Of a stretch of DNA of 30,959 nucleotides, positions 1-8,092 are shown one piece after another. Source of the DNA: a virus; IMG/VR virus record IMGVR_UViG_3300019776_000136, positions 1-30,959 of that record; one strand, given 5' to 3'. Position numbers and translations under genes: made by a program. The notes below the pieces were generated by a model. The model searched no databases and was not told the DNA's origin. It saw nothing but the letters and a program-made list of their open reading frames with translations. Each line of letters opens with the position of its first letter. The first letter of the stretch is position 1.

Positions 1-27
1 TCACTTAAAAACCCATTAATCAAATGA
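1..27 (+). CDS. possible 3' end of an upstream gene (partial)
   Basis: Frame 1 is open from the window edge and reads SLKNPLIK before a TGA at 25-27. That stop overlaps the next ATG as ATGA, the coupling used elsewhere in this genome. Nothing can be said about function from eight residues. If the window is a circular genome cut at this point, the frame crosses a stop at 30939-30941 without a start codon, and this would not be a gene. Confidence 0.25.
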   Translation, partial: SLKNPLIK

Positions 28-107
28 ACCAACTAATAATATTTTCGCTGATATTGTCAGCATTAGCATTAATAATTTCAATTTCAAGAATCTTTAAAGC
101 CAAATAA
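24..107 (+). CDS. tiny hydrophobic protein (27 aa)
   Basis: A 27-codon ORF that begins directly after the leader TTAATCAA (16-23), a sequence found before several other starts in this genome. Residues 3-20 are almost wholly hydrophobic (Leu, Ile, Ala, Ser), followed by a short basic tail (SRIFKAK). It would make a single membrane span with a positive C-terminus. The family is not recognised. Very short ORFs arise by chance, so the leader and the ATGA overlap are the main support. Confidence 0.4.
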   Translation: MNQLIIFSLILSALALIISISRIFKAK

Positions 108-170
108 AAACATTGAAAGGCTTTATGCCAAGCTATTAATTATTCAGCTATTAAAAATGTATTTTAAGCA

Positions 171-512
171 ATGAATCAGCCAGAGCATGAATTTCAAAAG
201 GTAGTAGTTAGATATTTAAATTTAAAAAAAATACCTTTTTTTGCAGTTCCAAATGGAGGAAAGCGAAATCCAATAACTGCTAAAAAATTAAAAGCTGAAG
301 GAGTATTAGCTGGAGTGGCTGATCTATTTATAATGATTGGGAATTCTAAGTATCATGGCTTATTTCTTGAATTAAAAATTAAGCCTAATTCTCAGGAAGT
401 AAACCAAAAAAAGTTTGAAGATTTGGCTAAAAACAATCATTATTGCTATAAATTAGCTTTTAATATTGATGAAGTCATTGAAATATTGGATATTTATTTA
501 AAAATAGTTTAA
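171..512 (+). CDS. VRR-NUC domain nuclease (113 aa)
   Basis: A small PD-(D/E)XK nuclease of the VRR-NUC family, whose members cut branched or structured DNA such as Holliday junctions. The whole protein is the domain. Residues 27-33 are PNGGKRN, followed by KLKAEGVLAGVAD with the metal-binding Asp51. The core strand FLELK carries Glu67 and Lys69, and a Gln/Lys-rich helix follows around residues 75-85. In phages, single-domain VRR-NUC proteins are usually thought to resolve branched replication or recombination intermediates before packaging, and this gene sits three genes upstream of the terminase. The start follows an A/T-rich leader with no Shine-Dalgarno. The family call is firm; the packaging role is inferred from position. 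Confidence 0.85.
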   Translation: MNQPEHEFQKVVVRYLNLKKIPFFAVPNGGKRNPITAKKLKAEGVLAGVADLFIMIGNSKYHGLFLELKIKPNSQEVNQKKFEDLAKNNHYCYKLAFNIDEVIEILDIYLKIV

Positions 513-524
513 ACAAAAAAAAAT

Positions 525-722
525 ATGGCAAAGTTTGTAAAATTGACGCAATTACTAGAAGATGGTTCTTATTTAAGAACTTGGATTCCAATTGAGAATA
601 TTGGGGTTTTAAGCCAAAATTCTGTAACTCAAGAAGGAGAAAACAGAGGCTCTTGTACTTTAATAGATGGGCAATTATTACAATTAATCGCTTTCAATGA
701 AACATTGGATAGTTTGAAGTAA
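525..722 (+). CDS. small protein of unknown function (65 aa)
   Basis: The start ATG follows an A-run leader (ACAAAAAAAAATATG) 12 nt after the nuclease gene. The protein looks like one small all-beta fold: alternating hydrophobic strands FVKLTQLL and TWIPIENIGVL, then DGQLLQLIAF followed by a short amphipathic end. The pattern of an early strand, a variable loop and a late DGxxLxLI strand recalls short FlbD-like or PH-like beta proteins, but I do not recognise the family. Its place between a nuclease and the terminase suggests a DNA or packaging accessory role, which is only a guess. Confidence 0.65.
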   Translation: MAKFVKLTQLLEDGSYLRTWIPIENIGVLSQNSVTQEGENRGSCTLIDGQLLQLIAFNETLDSLK

Positions 723-729
723 TGAGTTT

Positions 730-814
730 GGTCAGGTGGCAGACATTGGTGGCTCCTACCTAAGTGGCATGAGTTTGTTAATGGTTTCTATGTGTTCGAA
801 TCACATCCTGACCA
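730..814 (+). tRNA. tRNA or tRNA-like element, anticodon uncertain
   Basis: A 7-bp acceptor stem, GGTCAGG (730-736) with CCTGACC (807-813), encloses a perfect 5-bp T-stem, ATGTG (790-794) with CACAT (802-806), around the standard 7-nt loop TTCGAAT. TG fills positions 8-9, a D-loop GG is present (748-749), and the total of 85 nt is that of a class II (Leu/Ser) tRNA. The middle is poor. The best anticodon arm, 755-759 with 767-771, has two mismatches; its 7-nt loop CTAAGTG would give anticodon AAG (Leu) with an unusual U37. The long variable region shows no stem, and CCA is not encoded. A weak hairpin (GGGT 819-822 with ACCC 829-832) follows. It may be a decayed tRNA or a tRNA mimic. Confidence 0.5.
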
Positions 815-895
815 CAATGGGTGTTGTTACCCTTGGTTACGACTAAAAATAAAAACATGACAGCTGGAAAGACAGCAAATTAAACCAATTGAAAT

Positions 896-1378
896 ATGGC
901 AAAGAAGCAGGTAATTCAAAAACAAGAAAATAAATCAGCTGGTAGGCCAAGTAAATACACTCAAGAAATCGCTGATTTAATTTGTGAGCAAATAGCTACA
1001 ACTACCAAAAGCCTTAAAAATATTTGTAAGGATGAAAGATTTCCTTCAACTACTACAATATTAAATTGGCTAAGGGAGGATATTAATGGTTTTCTTTTGC
1101 AATACACGCGCGCGAAAGAGCAGCAGGCCGATATGATGGCAGATGAAATCATTGAAATTTCAGATAATAGTGAAAATGATTTGCTTACCGGAGGAGTAAA
1201 TGTTCAAAGAGATAGGCTGAGAATTGATGCTAGAAAATGGGTAGCTGCTAAGCTAAAACCTAAAGCCTATGGAGATAAGCTTGATGTAACTTCAAAAGGG
1301 GAGCAGATAGGGCTTGTTAGCGCTATAAGTGAGGAGGCAAAAGCTAAAGTAAACGAGATTTTAGACAAGGAGTATTGA
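896..1378 (+). CDS. terS: terminase small subunit
   Basis: TerS binds the packaging site on phage DNA and hands it to the large subunit for cutting and packaging. The 160-aa protein has the usual layout. A basic GRPSKYT motif at 16-22 opens a helix-turn-helix DNA-binding region (about 16-62, containing ICKDE and STTTILNWL). A helical oligomerisation region follows (about 63-90), then the conserved RDRLRIDARKWVAAKLKPK stretch (105-123) and YGDK (125-128). The ATG follows an AATTGAAAT leader. Its TGA overlaps the ATG of the large subunit (TGATG), so the two are translationally coupled. Whether packaging uses a cos or a pac site cannot be read here. Confidence 0.93.
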   Translation: MAKKQVIQKQENKSAGRPSKYTQEIADLICEQIATTTKSLKNICKDERFPSTTTILNWLREDINGFLLQYTRAKEQQADMMADEIIEISDNSENDLLTGGVNVQRDRLRIDARKWVAAKLKPKAYGDKLDVTSKGEQIGLVSAISEEAKAKVNEILDKEY

Positions 1379-2730
1379 TGCTAGCTGATATTATTAAGGA
1401 GAAATGTGAGGAATCGCTATTATTTTTTACCAGATACATTTTTAAAGAAAATACTGGTTCAAAATTTACGGTTAAACCATTTCATGAAAAGTTAGCATCT
1501 ACATTAGAAGCGGTCAATAGAGGAGAAATTAAAAGGCTAATTATTAACATTCCTCCTAGATATGGAAAAACTGAAATAGCAGTTAAATCATATATGGCTT
1601 GGAGTATAGCCAAAAATCCTAAATCAAAATTCATTCATTTATCTTATTCTGATTCATTAGCCTTGGATAATTCCTCTCAGACCAGAGATATTATCAAAAG
1701 CGATGCATTTCAAGCTATTTGGAATGTAGGCATTAAAAATGATGATGATTCAAAAAAGAAATGGTACACTACTCAAGGTGGTGGAGTTTATGCAGTAGCA
1801 TCTGGTGGAGCCATTACAGGTTTTGGAGCTGGTTCTGGTGGAGCAATCATTATTGATGATCCATTAAAGCCAGATGATGCATTAAGTGATGTGAGAAGAA
1901 ACTTTATCAATAATAGATATAATACCACAATAAGAAGCAGAACCAATGGGCCAGAGGTTCCTATTATTGTAATTATGCAAAGGCTTCATGAAAAGGATAT
2001 GACAGGTTTTCTTTTAGATGGAGGATCAAAGGAAGATTGGCATCATTTATGCATTCCAGCGCTTGATGAAGAAAATAATCCAATATGGCCTGAAAAACAC
2101 AGCTTCGAGGAACTAGAATTAATAAGGCAAGCAGACAGATATACATTTTCTGGCCAATATATGCAAAAGCCAAGCCCTCAAGAAGGTGGAGAGTGGAGAA
2201 AGCAATGGTTTAGCATAATTAAAAAAGCTGAACTTCCTGCTGGCATTTATTGGGAAATGTTTATTGATGGAGCTTATACCAATAATACTAAAAATGATCC
2301 TACCGGCATTCAAATATCTGGAAAGCATGATGGTAATTTATACATTCTTTCAAGTATTGATAAATATCTTGAAATGCCTGAGCTTAAAGAATTTGTAACT
2401 AAATTTATTCAATCAGTAGGAGTAGAGGTAAAGCTTATTCTAGTGGAGCCAAAGGCTTCAGGTAAATCATTGGTTCAGCTTTTAAGAAGGGAAACAAAAT
2501 TACCAATAACTGAGCTTAATACAGATTTTGTTAAATACTCAAAAATTGAACGAGCAAGAGCCTCCTCTCCATTTATTGAAGGTGGTAGAGTTATTTTAGT
2601 TGAAGGTTCTTGGAATGAATCATTTTTACATCAAGTTTCAGTTTTTCCTAATGCTCAGCATGATGAACATATAGACTTAACTAGCTATGCAATTGAGCGT
2701 AATTTGATTAAATCTTTCTTTGTGGTTTAA
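1378..2730 (+). CDS. terL: terminase large subunit
   Basis: TerL is the ATP-driven packaging motor and the nuclease that cuts concatemers. Using the ATG at 1378 (450 aa), the ATPase domain shows a Walker A-like PPRYGKTE at about 59-66, a Walker B strand GAIIIDDP at about 156-163, and a coupling region around 180-205 (RSRTNGPEVPIIVIMQRLHE). The C-terminal RNase H-like nuclease domain has Asp297 in FIDGAYT and Glu357 in LVEPKASGKS. The length is near the family norm. A TTG one codon upstream (1375) is possible, but the ATG overlapping the TerS stop as TGATG is the better start. Confidence 0.95.
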   Translation: MLADIIKEKCEESLLFFTRYIFKENTGSKFTVKPFHEKLASTLEAVNRGEIKRLIINIPPRYGKTEIAVKSYMAWSIAKNPKSKFIHLSYSDSLALDNSSQTRDIIKSDAFQAIWNVGIKNDDDSKKKWYTTQGGGVYAVASGGAITGFGAGSGGAIIIDDPLKPDDALSDVRRNFINNRYNTTIRSRTNGPEVPIIVIMQRLHEKDMTGFLLDGGSKEDWHHLCIPALDEENNPIWPEKHSFEELELIRQADRYTFSGQYMQKPSPQEGGEWRKQWFSIIKKAELPAGIYWEMFIDGAYTNNTKNDPTGIQISGKHDGNLYILSSIDKYLEMPELKEFVTKFIQSVGVEVKLILVEPKASGKSLVQLLRRETKLPITELNTDFVKYSKIERARASSPFIEGGRVILVEGSWNESFLHQVSVFPNAQHDEHIDLTSYAIERNLIKSFFVV

Positions 2731-2747
2731 TCTAATAAAAAAATAAC

Positions 2748-2755
2748 TATTTTTG
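2748..2755 (+). promoter_or_regulatory. -7 promoter element before the portal gene
   Basis: TATTTTTG matches the Bacteroidetes -7 consensus TAnnTTTG and lies 20 nt before the portal ATG, in one of the few gaps of the late region. A TTTG at 2719-2722 is 25 nt upstream, longer than the usual spacing of about 19-21, so the -33 half is weak. Confidence 0.35.
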
Positions 2756-2775
2756 ATAAATTTTAATCTAAGAAA

Positions 2776-4131
2776 ATGGCAGGTATTTTAAGTACTTTAA
2801 GGCAAAATGTAGCTAAATTTCTTTTACAAAATAATCCAGCTTTCAATAAAGTTTTTTATCAATGGCTTGGAAATGCTATTGTCTGGAATACGCAAAATAA
2901 TCAAACTTTTATCAAAGAAGGTTATCAAGGGAATGCTACTGTTTATTCAATAATCAATAGAATTACAGCAGCGGCCTCTACCGTTCCATACATTATTTAT
3001 CAGGTAAAAGATGCTAACAGCGCCAAAAGATATAAATCTTTGATGTCTGGAACCTTTGATGAATCTGTAAAACATAAGGCTGAATTTATCAAAAAGCAGG
3101 CATTTGAGGAGGTTTATGTTCCTGAATTGGAACAGCTTCTTCAAAATCCTAATAATTCTCAAGGTTATGCCTCATTCATTACTAATTTAATTGCATTTGG
3201 TAAATTGACTGGTAACAGATATATCTGGGGAATTTCTCCAATATCGGGGCCTAATACGGGAAAGCCTCAAGAGCTTCACATTTTGCCAAGTCAAGAAACT
3301 GAAATTATTTCTGGTGGAATGCTTAGGCCGGTAGCTGGCTACAAGGTTAGCTGGAATCCTGATCAGGAAATTCCTGCATCTGATGTATGCCACATAAAAG
3401 ATTTCAATCCAGATTATAATTCAGCTGGTACTCAGTTATATGGCCAAAGCCCTTTGCAAGCTGGATTTAAGGTTTTAACTCAGAACAATGAAGCAGCTAC
3501 TACTGGAGTAAAATATCTTCAGAATCAGATGGCTAGAGGTATGCTTACTAATAAAGATGGAAATTTAACGGAAGTACAAGCCACACAGCTAAAGCAAAAA
3601 TTTAAAGATAAATATCAAGGGCCAGAAAATGCTGGAGATATTGTTATCACTCCAGCTAATTTAGAATGGGTAAACTTTGGTTTACCTGCTTCAGATTTAT
3701 CGTTGATTGAACAATACAATGCCTCAGTAAAAGATCTTTGTAATATTTATGGGGTTCCTGTGCAATTGTTAAATAATACCGATTCAAGCACTTTCAATAA
3801 TATGAAAGAGGCTAAAAAATCGCTTTATCAAAATGCTATTATTCCAGAGCTTATTAAAATCAGGGATGAATTAAATCGCTGGTTAGTTCCTAAGTTTGGA
3901 GAGGATTTATATCTTGATTTTGACTTTTCAGCTATTCCTGAGCTTCAGGATGATATGGATAAGCTTGTAAATCAATTGTCTGCTGCTTGGTGGATTACTC
4001 CAAACGAAAAGAGAGAAGCCATGAATTATGGGCAGGATCAAGAAAATGAAACTTTCAATGATTATTACATTCCTGCTAATTTAGCGCCAAGCCAAATAAG
4101 TTTGCCTCCATTTGAACCTTCTAATACATAA
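2776..4131 (+). CDS. portal protein (HK97 type)
   Basis: The portal forms the ring at one capsid vertex through which DNA enters and to which the tail attaches. The 451-aa protein is of usual HK97-portal length. Recognisable segments are VYSIINRITAAASTVPYIIY near residues 56-75, GNRYIWGI and HILPSQ (about 147-178), and the DVCHIKDF strand (about 203-210). SPLQAG at about 224-229 marks the start of the central wing. GVPVQLLNNTDSSTFNNMKEAKKSLYQ (about 326-352) is the conserved clip/stem signature. A final helical region ends the protein. Its TAA overlaps the next ATG (TAATG), coupling it to the minor head protein. Confidence 0.93.
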   Translation: MAGILSTLRQNVAKFLLQNNPAFNKVFYQWLGNAIVWNTQNNQTFIKEGYQGNATVYSIINRITAAASTVPYIIYQVKDANSAKRYKSLMSGTFDESVKHKAEFIKKQAFEEVYVPELEQLLQNPNNSQGYASFITNLIAFGKLTGNRYIWGISPISGPNTGKPQELHILPSQETEIISGGMLRPVAGYKVSWNPDQEIPASDVCHIKDFNPDYNSAGTQLYGQSPLQAGFKVLTQNNEAATTGVKYLQNQMARGMLTNKDGNLTEVQATQLKQKFKDKYQGPENAGDIVITPANLEWVNFGLPASDLSLIEQYNASVKDLCNIYGVPVQLLNNTDSSTFNNMKEAKKSLYQNAIIPELIKIRDELNRWLVPKFGEDLYLDFDFSAIPELQDDMDKLVNQLSAAWWITPNEKREAMNYGQDQENETFNDYYIPANLAPSQISLPPFEPSNT

Positions 4132-4994
4132 TGGATTTTAAAGATTATTCTGAAAGATATTCACTAGCTTTTGAAAAAGCTTTATCTGGTTTTGAAAAGA
4201 AATCAATAAATGCTGCTTTCAAGTATTATCAAGATGAATATTACAAAGCCATTAAATATAATTTAGAAGTAGCTCAATTAAATGCCTCAAATGTTCAATC
4301 ATTTTTTAAAATTGAAGATTTTGAGAAAATTTATGAACAGATTTATACTGATATTGGCTTAAAGTTTGCCAATTGGTATTACAAAAATGGAGAAAAGTAT
4401 TTACCTAAATCGCTAAGTGAATATCAGACTTTATGGGCTGGAATGTTTGCAAGCTATGGCAAGCAGATTGCCGCTCAAAGAGTTTCATTAGTTAGTGGAA
4501 CAGCTAAACAAACATTGATCAGCATTACTCAAAGGCTTTTGACCGATGAAGATTATCAAAAGCTAGGGCCTCAAGAGCAAGCAAGAATTTTAAGAAATCA
4601 ATTTAATAGGTACGCTCAATACCAAGCTGAAAGATTGGTTAGGACAGAAAGCACTAATGCCGCTAATTATGCTGCTGAAGTGGCTGCAAGTTCTTTATTT
4701 GATGGTCAGAGCCTTACAAAGACTTGGATAACTGCAAGAGATGCCAGAGTAAGAATGGCACATCAATCAATGAATGGTAAAAATATTCCTATAAATGAAG
4801 TTTTTATTGTTAATGGGGAGCAGATGAAAAGGCCGGGAGATACTAGCCTAGGAGCCAGCGCTTCAAATGTGATCAATTGCAGGTGTTCACTTCTTTACAT
4901 TCCTGATGATAATGCTCAAGCCTCCTCTGGTAATGTTGAAAATATTGGTTTTGGTATTGGTTTGGCTATTTTTGAAAATTTATTGAAAGAATAA
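4131..4994 (+). CDS. minor head protein (Mu F / SPP1 gp7-like)
   Basis: Head morphogenesis proteins of this family bind the portal and the inside of the capsid and help start head assembly. The first 160 residues are helical. The family signature is C-terminal: RLVRTEST (168-175), then TWITARDARVRMAHQSMNGK (198-217), a PGD at 235-237, and the conserved NCRC cysteine motif at 249-252. At 287 aa the length is ordinary. The gene shares TAATG with the portal stop, and the portal / minor head / protease order is the standard one. Confidence 0.9.
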   Translation: MDFKDYSERYSLAFEKALSGFEKKSINAAFKYYQDEYYKAIKYNLEVAQLNASNVQSFFKIEDFEKIYEQIYTDIGLKFANWYYKNGEKYLPKSLSEYQTLWAGMFASYGKQIAAQRVSLVSGTAKQTLISITQRLLTDEDYQKLGPQEQARILRNQFNRYAQYQAERLVRTESTNAANYAAEVAASSLFDGQSLTKTWITARDARVRMAHQSMNGKNIPINEVFIVNGEQMKRPGDTSLGASASNVINCRCSLLYIPDDNAQASSGNVENIGFGIGLAIFENLLKE

Positions 4995-5015
4995 ATAATT
5001 ATTTAGCATAATTAC

Positions 5016-5023
5016 TAACTTTG
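5016..5023 (+). promoter_or_regulatory. -7 promoter element before protease and capsid genes
   Basis: TAACTTTG matches the Bacteroidetes -7 consensus TAnnTTTG and ends 11 nt before the protease ATG, inside a 40-nt gap. No well-placed TTTG is visible at -33. It could boost protease and capsid transcription, and the block it would start ends at the terminator at 6954-6986. Confidence 0.38.
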
Positions 5024-5034
5024 GTATAAAATTT

Positions 5035-5724
5035 ATGAATATGGAATTTAAGAGCGCTCCAATAGATGTTGAGGATATTGATGAAGCTAATGGCACAATA
5101 AAAGGCTATGGCTCCGTATTTGGAAATATAGATTCAGATGAAGATATTATTTTGAAAGGGGCTTATGCCAAAACTTTATCTGAAAATAAATCTCGGATCA
5201 AGTACGTTTGGCAGCATAGAATAGATAAGCTTCTTGGCTCATTTACTGAGCTTTATGAGGATGATAAGGGCCTTGCATTTGTGGCTTCTATTCCTCCTAC
5301 TCAATTGGGTAAGGATGCATTGATACTAATGAAAAATGGAGTTTTAAATGAAAACTCTGTTGGCATTAGCGTAATTAAATCAGATTATAATGGGGATGGC
5401 ATTAGATTAATCAGAGAAGCAAAGCTTTGGGAAATTTCTGCTGTTACTTTAGCAGCTAATCCATTGGCAATGATTACTGATGCTAAAGGCAATGTAGATA
5501 CTGATGCCATTGTAAAAAGATATGATTCATTAATTAGAATCATTAAAAAAGAAAGCATTTCTGATGAAATCGGGTATGCTATTGAAGCAGAAATTGAAAA
5601 GTTAAAGCATATTTTTAAAGCAAGCACTTTGCCGAAGGCTGAAGCCTCCACAGAGCCGCAACCAGAAAAAGCTGAAACTTCAGAAATTTATAAATATTTG
5701 TTGAACAATTTAAAAGCAAAATAA
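5035..5724 (+). CDS. prohead protease (HK97 family)
   Basis: A serine protease that matures the procapsid by removing the N-terminal scaffold domain of the capsid protein. The fold signature is complete: GYGSVFGNIDSDEDIILKGA at 24-43, the catalytic His61 in YVWQHR, the catalytic Ser108 in NENSVGIS, and LWEISAVTLAANPLA at 131-145. The tail from about 165 is helical and charged, as usual. A second ATG two codons downstream (5041) is an equally possible start. It lies 1 nt upstream of the capsid gene, so the two are co-expressed. Confidence 0.93.
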   Translation: MNMEFKSAPIDVEDIDEANGTIKGYGSVFGNIDSDEDIILKGAYAKTLSENKSRIKYVWQHRIDKLLGSFTELYEDDKGLAFVASIPPTQLGKDALILMKNGVLNENSVGISVIKSDYNGDGIRLIREAKLWEISAVTLAANPLAMITDAKGNVDTDAIVKRYDSLIRIIKKESISDEIGYAIEAEIEKLKHIFKASTLPKAEASTEPQPEKAETSEIYKYLLNNLKAK

Positions 5725-5725
5725 A

Positions 5726-6928
5726 ATGGCTTTAGATGAAGAAGTAAAAAAATCGCTTGATGCAATTTCAGCAGCTATTGATGAAAAAGTTGAGAAAGCG
5801 CAAAAGCAAGCAGAAAGCAATGCTGAGGCAAAAGCTGATTCTGTAATAAAAGGAGAAATCAAGAACTTGGAAGCCAAGTTCACAGAATTAAACGGACGCT
5901 TGGATAAAGCTGAAGTTGAAGCTCAAAAGGCTCTTTCTGGTGTAACTCCAAAAGATTTCAAAAGTGCTTTGATTCATTCAATTAAGGATGGTGCATTTGA
6001 TGGCATGACTAAGAACGGCCAGCGTGAATGTGCTATCTTGGTTAAAGCTGGAGACATGACTACTGCAAACAGCTTTACTGGAGAAGTAATTCCAGCACAG
6101 CGAGTTACGGGCATTGGTTATGATCCAACAAGACCGGTTCACATGAGACAACTTTTACCAGTTGGCGCTGCATCTTCTAATGCAATTCGCTACGTTCGTG
6201 AAAGTGCTTATGACAATGGAGCCTCTACAAAAGCTGAAGGAGCTACATTGACTGAATCAGATTTTGATTTGACTGCTTACACTACTCCAATTGAGAAAAT
6301 CGGTACATATTTAAGAATTTCCGATGAAATGTTGGATGACACTCCGCAGTTAATTTCTTACTTGTCAGCTCGTGTTCCACAGAAATTGTTGCAAGTTGAA
6401 GATACTCAAATCCTTTCAGGAAACGGTACTTCTCCAAACTTGGACGGTTTGATCGGCAATGCTACGGCTTTTGCTGCAGGTGGATTTGCTGGCGCCGTAA
6501 ACGCTGCTAACCAATTTGACGTTTTGATAGCAGCTATCAACCAATTGTCATTGGTAAACTACAGACCTACGTCTATTTTGATGCACCCAACTGATTTCCA
6601 CAAGATCTTGTTATTGAAGTCTACGACTAACGAGTACTTAAAAGATCAGGCTTACATGGGATTAGCTCCTCAATTTAACGGTATTCCTGTTGCTCTATCT
6701 AACGCTATGCCTATTGGAGATTACTTAATGGGAGATTTCACTACTGGAGCTCAATTCTGGGTTCGTAATGATGTTTCTTTAGAATTCTTCAGAGAAGATG
6801 GCACAAACGTTCGTGATGGCTTTGTAACAGTTCGAGTTAAAGAAAGAGTAGCTTTGACTACTTATTCTTCTTTAGCATTTGTTACAGGAGACTTTGCTAC
6901 TGATATGGCAGCTTTAGAAACTCCATAG
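5726..6928 (+). CDS. major capsid protein (HK97 fold)
   Basis: This is the main shell subunit. Residues 1 to about 100 form a charged, coiled-coil-like segment rich in Lys, Glu and Ala (an HK97 delta/scaffold domain), expected to be removed by the upstream protease. The mature part begins around 100-115 (ECAILVKAGDMTTANSFTGE) and carries the family's P-domain and A-domain regions, ending with VRVKERVALTTYSSLAFVTG. Codon use differs from neighbours: many C-ending codons (AAC, TTC, GAC, CGT), as expected for a very highly expressed gene. A strong terminator follows 25 nt downstream. Confidence 0.94.
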   Translation: MALDEEVKKSLDAISAAIDEKVEKAQKQAESNAEAKADSVIKGEIKNLEAKFTELNGRLDKAEVEAQKALSGVTPKDFKSALIHSIKDGAFDGMTKNGQRECAILVKAGDMTTANSFTGEVIPAQRVTGIGYDPTRPVHMRQLLPVGAASSNAIRYVRESAYDNGASTKAEGATLTESDFDLTAYTTPIEKIGTYLRISDEMLDDTPQLISYLSARVPQKLLQVEDTQILSGNGTSPNLDGLIGNATAFAAGGFAGAVNAANQFDVLIAAINQLSLVNYRPTSILMHPTDFHKILLLKSTTNEYLKDQAYMGLAPQFNGIPVALSNAMPIGDYLMGDFTTGAQFWVRNDVSLEFFREDGTNVRDGFVTVRVKERVALTTYSSLAFVTGDFATDMAALETP

Positions 6929-6953
6929 TTTCAATGATTTATTGAATTAAGTT

Positions 6954-6986
6954 AAGGCACTCTATTAATGAGTGCCTTTTCTTTTT
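6954..6986 (+). terminator. rho-independent terminator after the capsid gene
   Basis: AAGGCACTC (6954-6962) pairs perfectly with GAGTGCCTT (6970-6978) around a 7-nt loop and is followed by a T-rich tract to 6986. It would end or dampen transcription after the most abundant structural gene. Confidence 0.85.
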
Positions 6987-7011
6987 ATATTTACAAAAAA
7001 AATAAAATATT

Positions 7012-7242
7012 ATGGCAAAGGTATTGATGAACAGAACAGTCTATGATGGTAAGATTTATCATAGAGCTGGAGAGAAAGTAAATATTTCTGGTCAAATATT
7101 GGCTAGATATTTATCAAAGAATTGGGCCTCATTAATTGAAGAAGAAGCCGAAAAAGTGGAAATTAAAGAAATTGAAATTCCTCAAGCTGCTGAAATTATT
7201 GAGACAAAAGAGAAGAAATTCAAATCTAAAAAAAATAAATAA
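7012..7242 (+). CDS. small head-region protein, unknown (76 aa)
   Basis: A 76-aa protein between the capsid and connector genes. Residues 1-40 look like a small beta domain (VLMNRTVYDGKIYHRAGEKVNIS), then comes a short helix. The C-terminal third is very rich in Glu and Lys and ends KFKSKKNK, so it is probably disordered. Small proteins at this position are common in HK97-like phages and are usually of unknown function; some decorate the head. The TAA overlaps the next ATG. The start follows the leader AAATATTATG. Confidence 0.75.
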   Translation: MAKVLMNRTVYDGKIYHRAGEKVNISGQILARYLSKNWASLIEEEAEKVEIKEIEIPQAAEIIETKEKKFKSKKNK

Positions 7243-7754
7243 TGTATCAGGTAGATATTGTAAATACCGTAGGTGATGAATTAGTAACTCTTGAAGAGGC
7301 TAAAAATTATTGCCGTATTGATACAAGTGCAGACGATACGCTTATTGAATTGCTTATTGCTTCAGCTAGACAACAAATTGAAAGCTATCTTTCTAGGGAT
7401 ATAGTGGCTAAGGATCGTTCATTATTTTTGGATTATACCGATGGGAATATTTATCTGCCTTGGGGCCCAATTGATATCGTTACGGCTGTCTATATTGATT
7501 CAGCAATGACGACAGATTTTACTACCATAGGCATTAAGGAAATTAATGTTTTGTTAGGCAGTGGGCCAGCTAAGCTAGTTCAAGTTTTATACACTACCTT
7601 AGGAATGAATGATGCTGCAATTAAGCAGGCCATGTTACAGCTTATATCGACCTTGTATGAAAACAGGGCGGATTTTAAGACAGGAACTATTGTAAGTACT
7701 ATTGATACTACTACCAAAGTAATTTTGGCAGGATTTAAAAACGTATTTATCTAA
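7242..7754 (+). CDS. head-tail connector (gp6-like)
   Basis: The connector ring that docks below the portal. The signature LEEAKNYCRIDTSADDTLIE near residues 17-36 and ASARQQIESYLSR at about 41-53 are typical of the phage gp6/gp15 connector family, which is mainly helical. The central PWGPIDIV and the C-terminal helix (AIKQAMLQLISTLYENR) also fit. At 170 aa it is a little long for the family. TAATG overlaps join it to both neighbours, in the normal connector / adaptor / gp10 order. Confidence 0.85.
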   Translation: MYQVDIVNTVGDELVTLEEAKNYCRIDTSADDTLIELLIASARQQIESYLSRDIVAKDRSLFLDYTDGNIYLPWGPIDIVTAVYIDSAMTTDFTTIGIKEINVLLGSGPAKLVQVLYTTLGMNDAAIKQAMLQLISTLYENRADFKTGTIVSTIDTTTKVILAGFKNVFI

Positions 7755-8092
7755 TGGATGCAGGTCAATTAAATAGAAGGATTACGGTATTAAGGCCAAC
7801 AAAAGTGGCAGATGGGTATGGAGGAATAACTTCAAGCGCATCCACGATTATTGGCACATTTTGGGCTAAAATTCAGGAAATGGATGGTAACATTGATTCT
7901 AAAAATGAAGGACCAAGATTACGTGAATTATCTACCGAATTAGTTTTACGTTCGGAAGTCGCTTATTTGATTCATTTTCAGGATATTGTTACCATTGAAG
8001 GTTCAAATACTGAATATCGTATTAATTCAATATTCGAAAATATCCATAATTTTTGGGCTAAATGCTCAATAACAGCAGCCGATAATGTTTAA
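7754..8092 (+). CDS. head-tail adaptor (SPP1 gp16-like joining protein)
   Basis: A 112-aa protein of the phage head-tail joining family, which closes the connector and forms the junction to the tail. The N-terminal signature is clear: DAGQLNRRITVLRPTKVADG followed by YGG (residues 2-24), then a beta-barrel with FWAKIQEMDG (about 36-45) and a final strand FWAKCSITAA. The start ATG overlaps the previous stop as TAATG. The last codons overlap the ATG at 8085 of the next gene. Confidence 0.85.
   Translation: MDAGQLNRRITVLRPTKVADGYGGITSSASTIIGTFWAKIQEMDGNIDSKNEGPRLRELSTELVLRSEVAYLIHFQDIVTIEGSNTEYRINSIFENIHNFWAKCSITAADNV

Noticed and set aside
1375-1377. TTG start for the terminase large subunit
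   Set aside because: The ATG at 1378 overlaps the terS stop as TGATG, the coupling used across this genome, and adds only one residue's difference.
6984-6993. TATATTTA before the 76-aa head-region gene as a promoter
   Set aside because: It lacks the final G of TAnnTTTG and overlaps the T tract of the capsid terminator; too weak to list.
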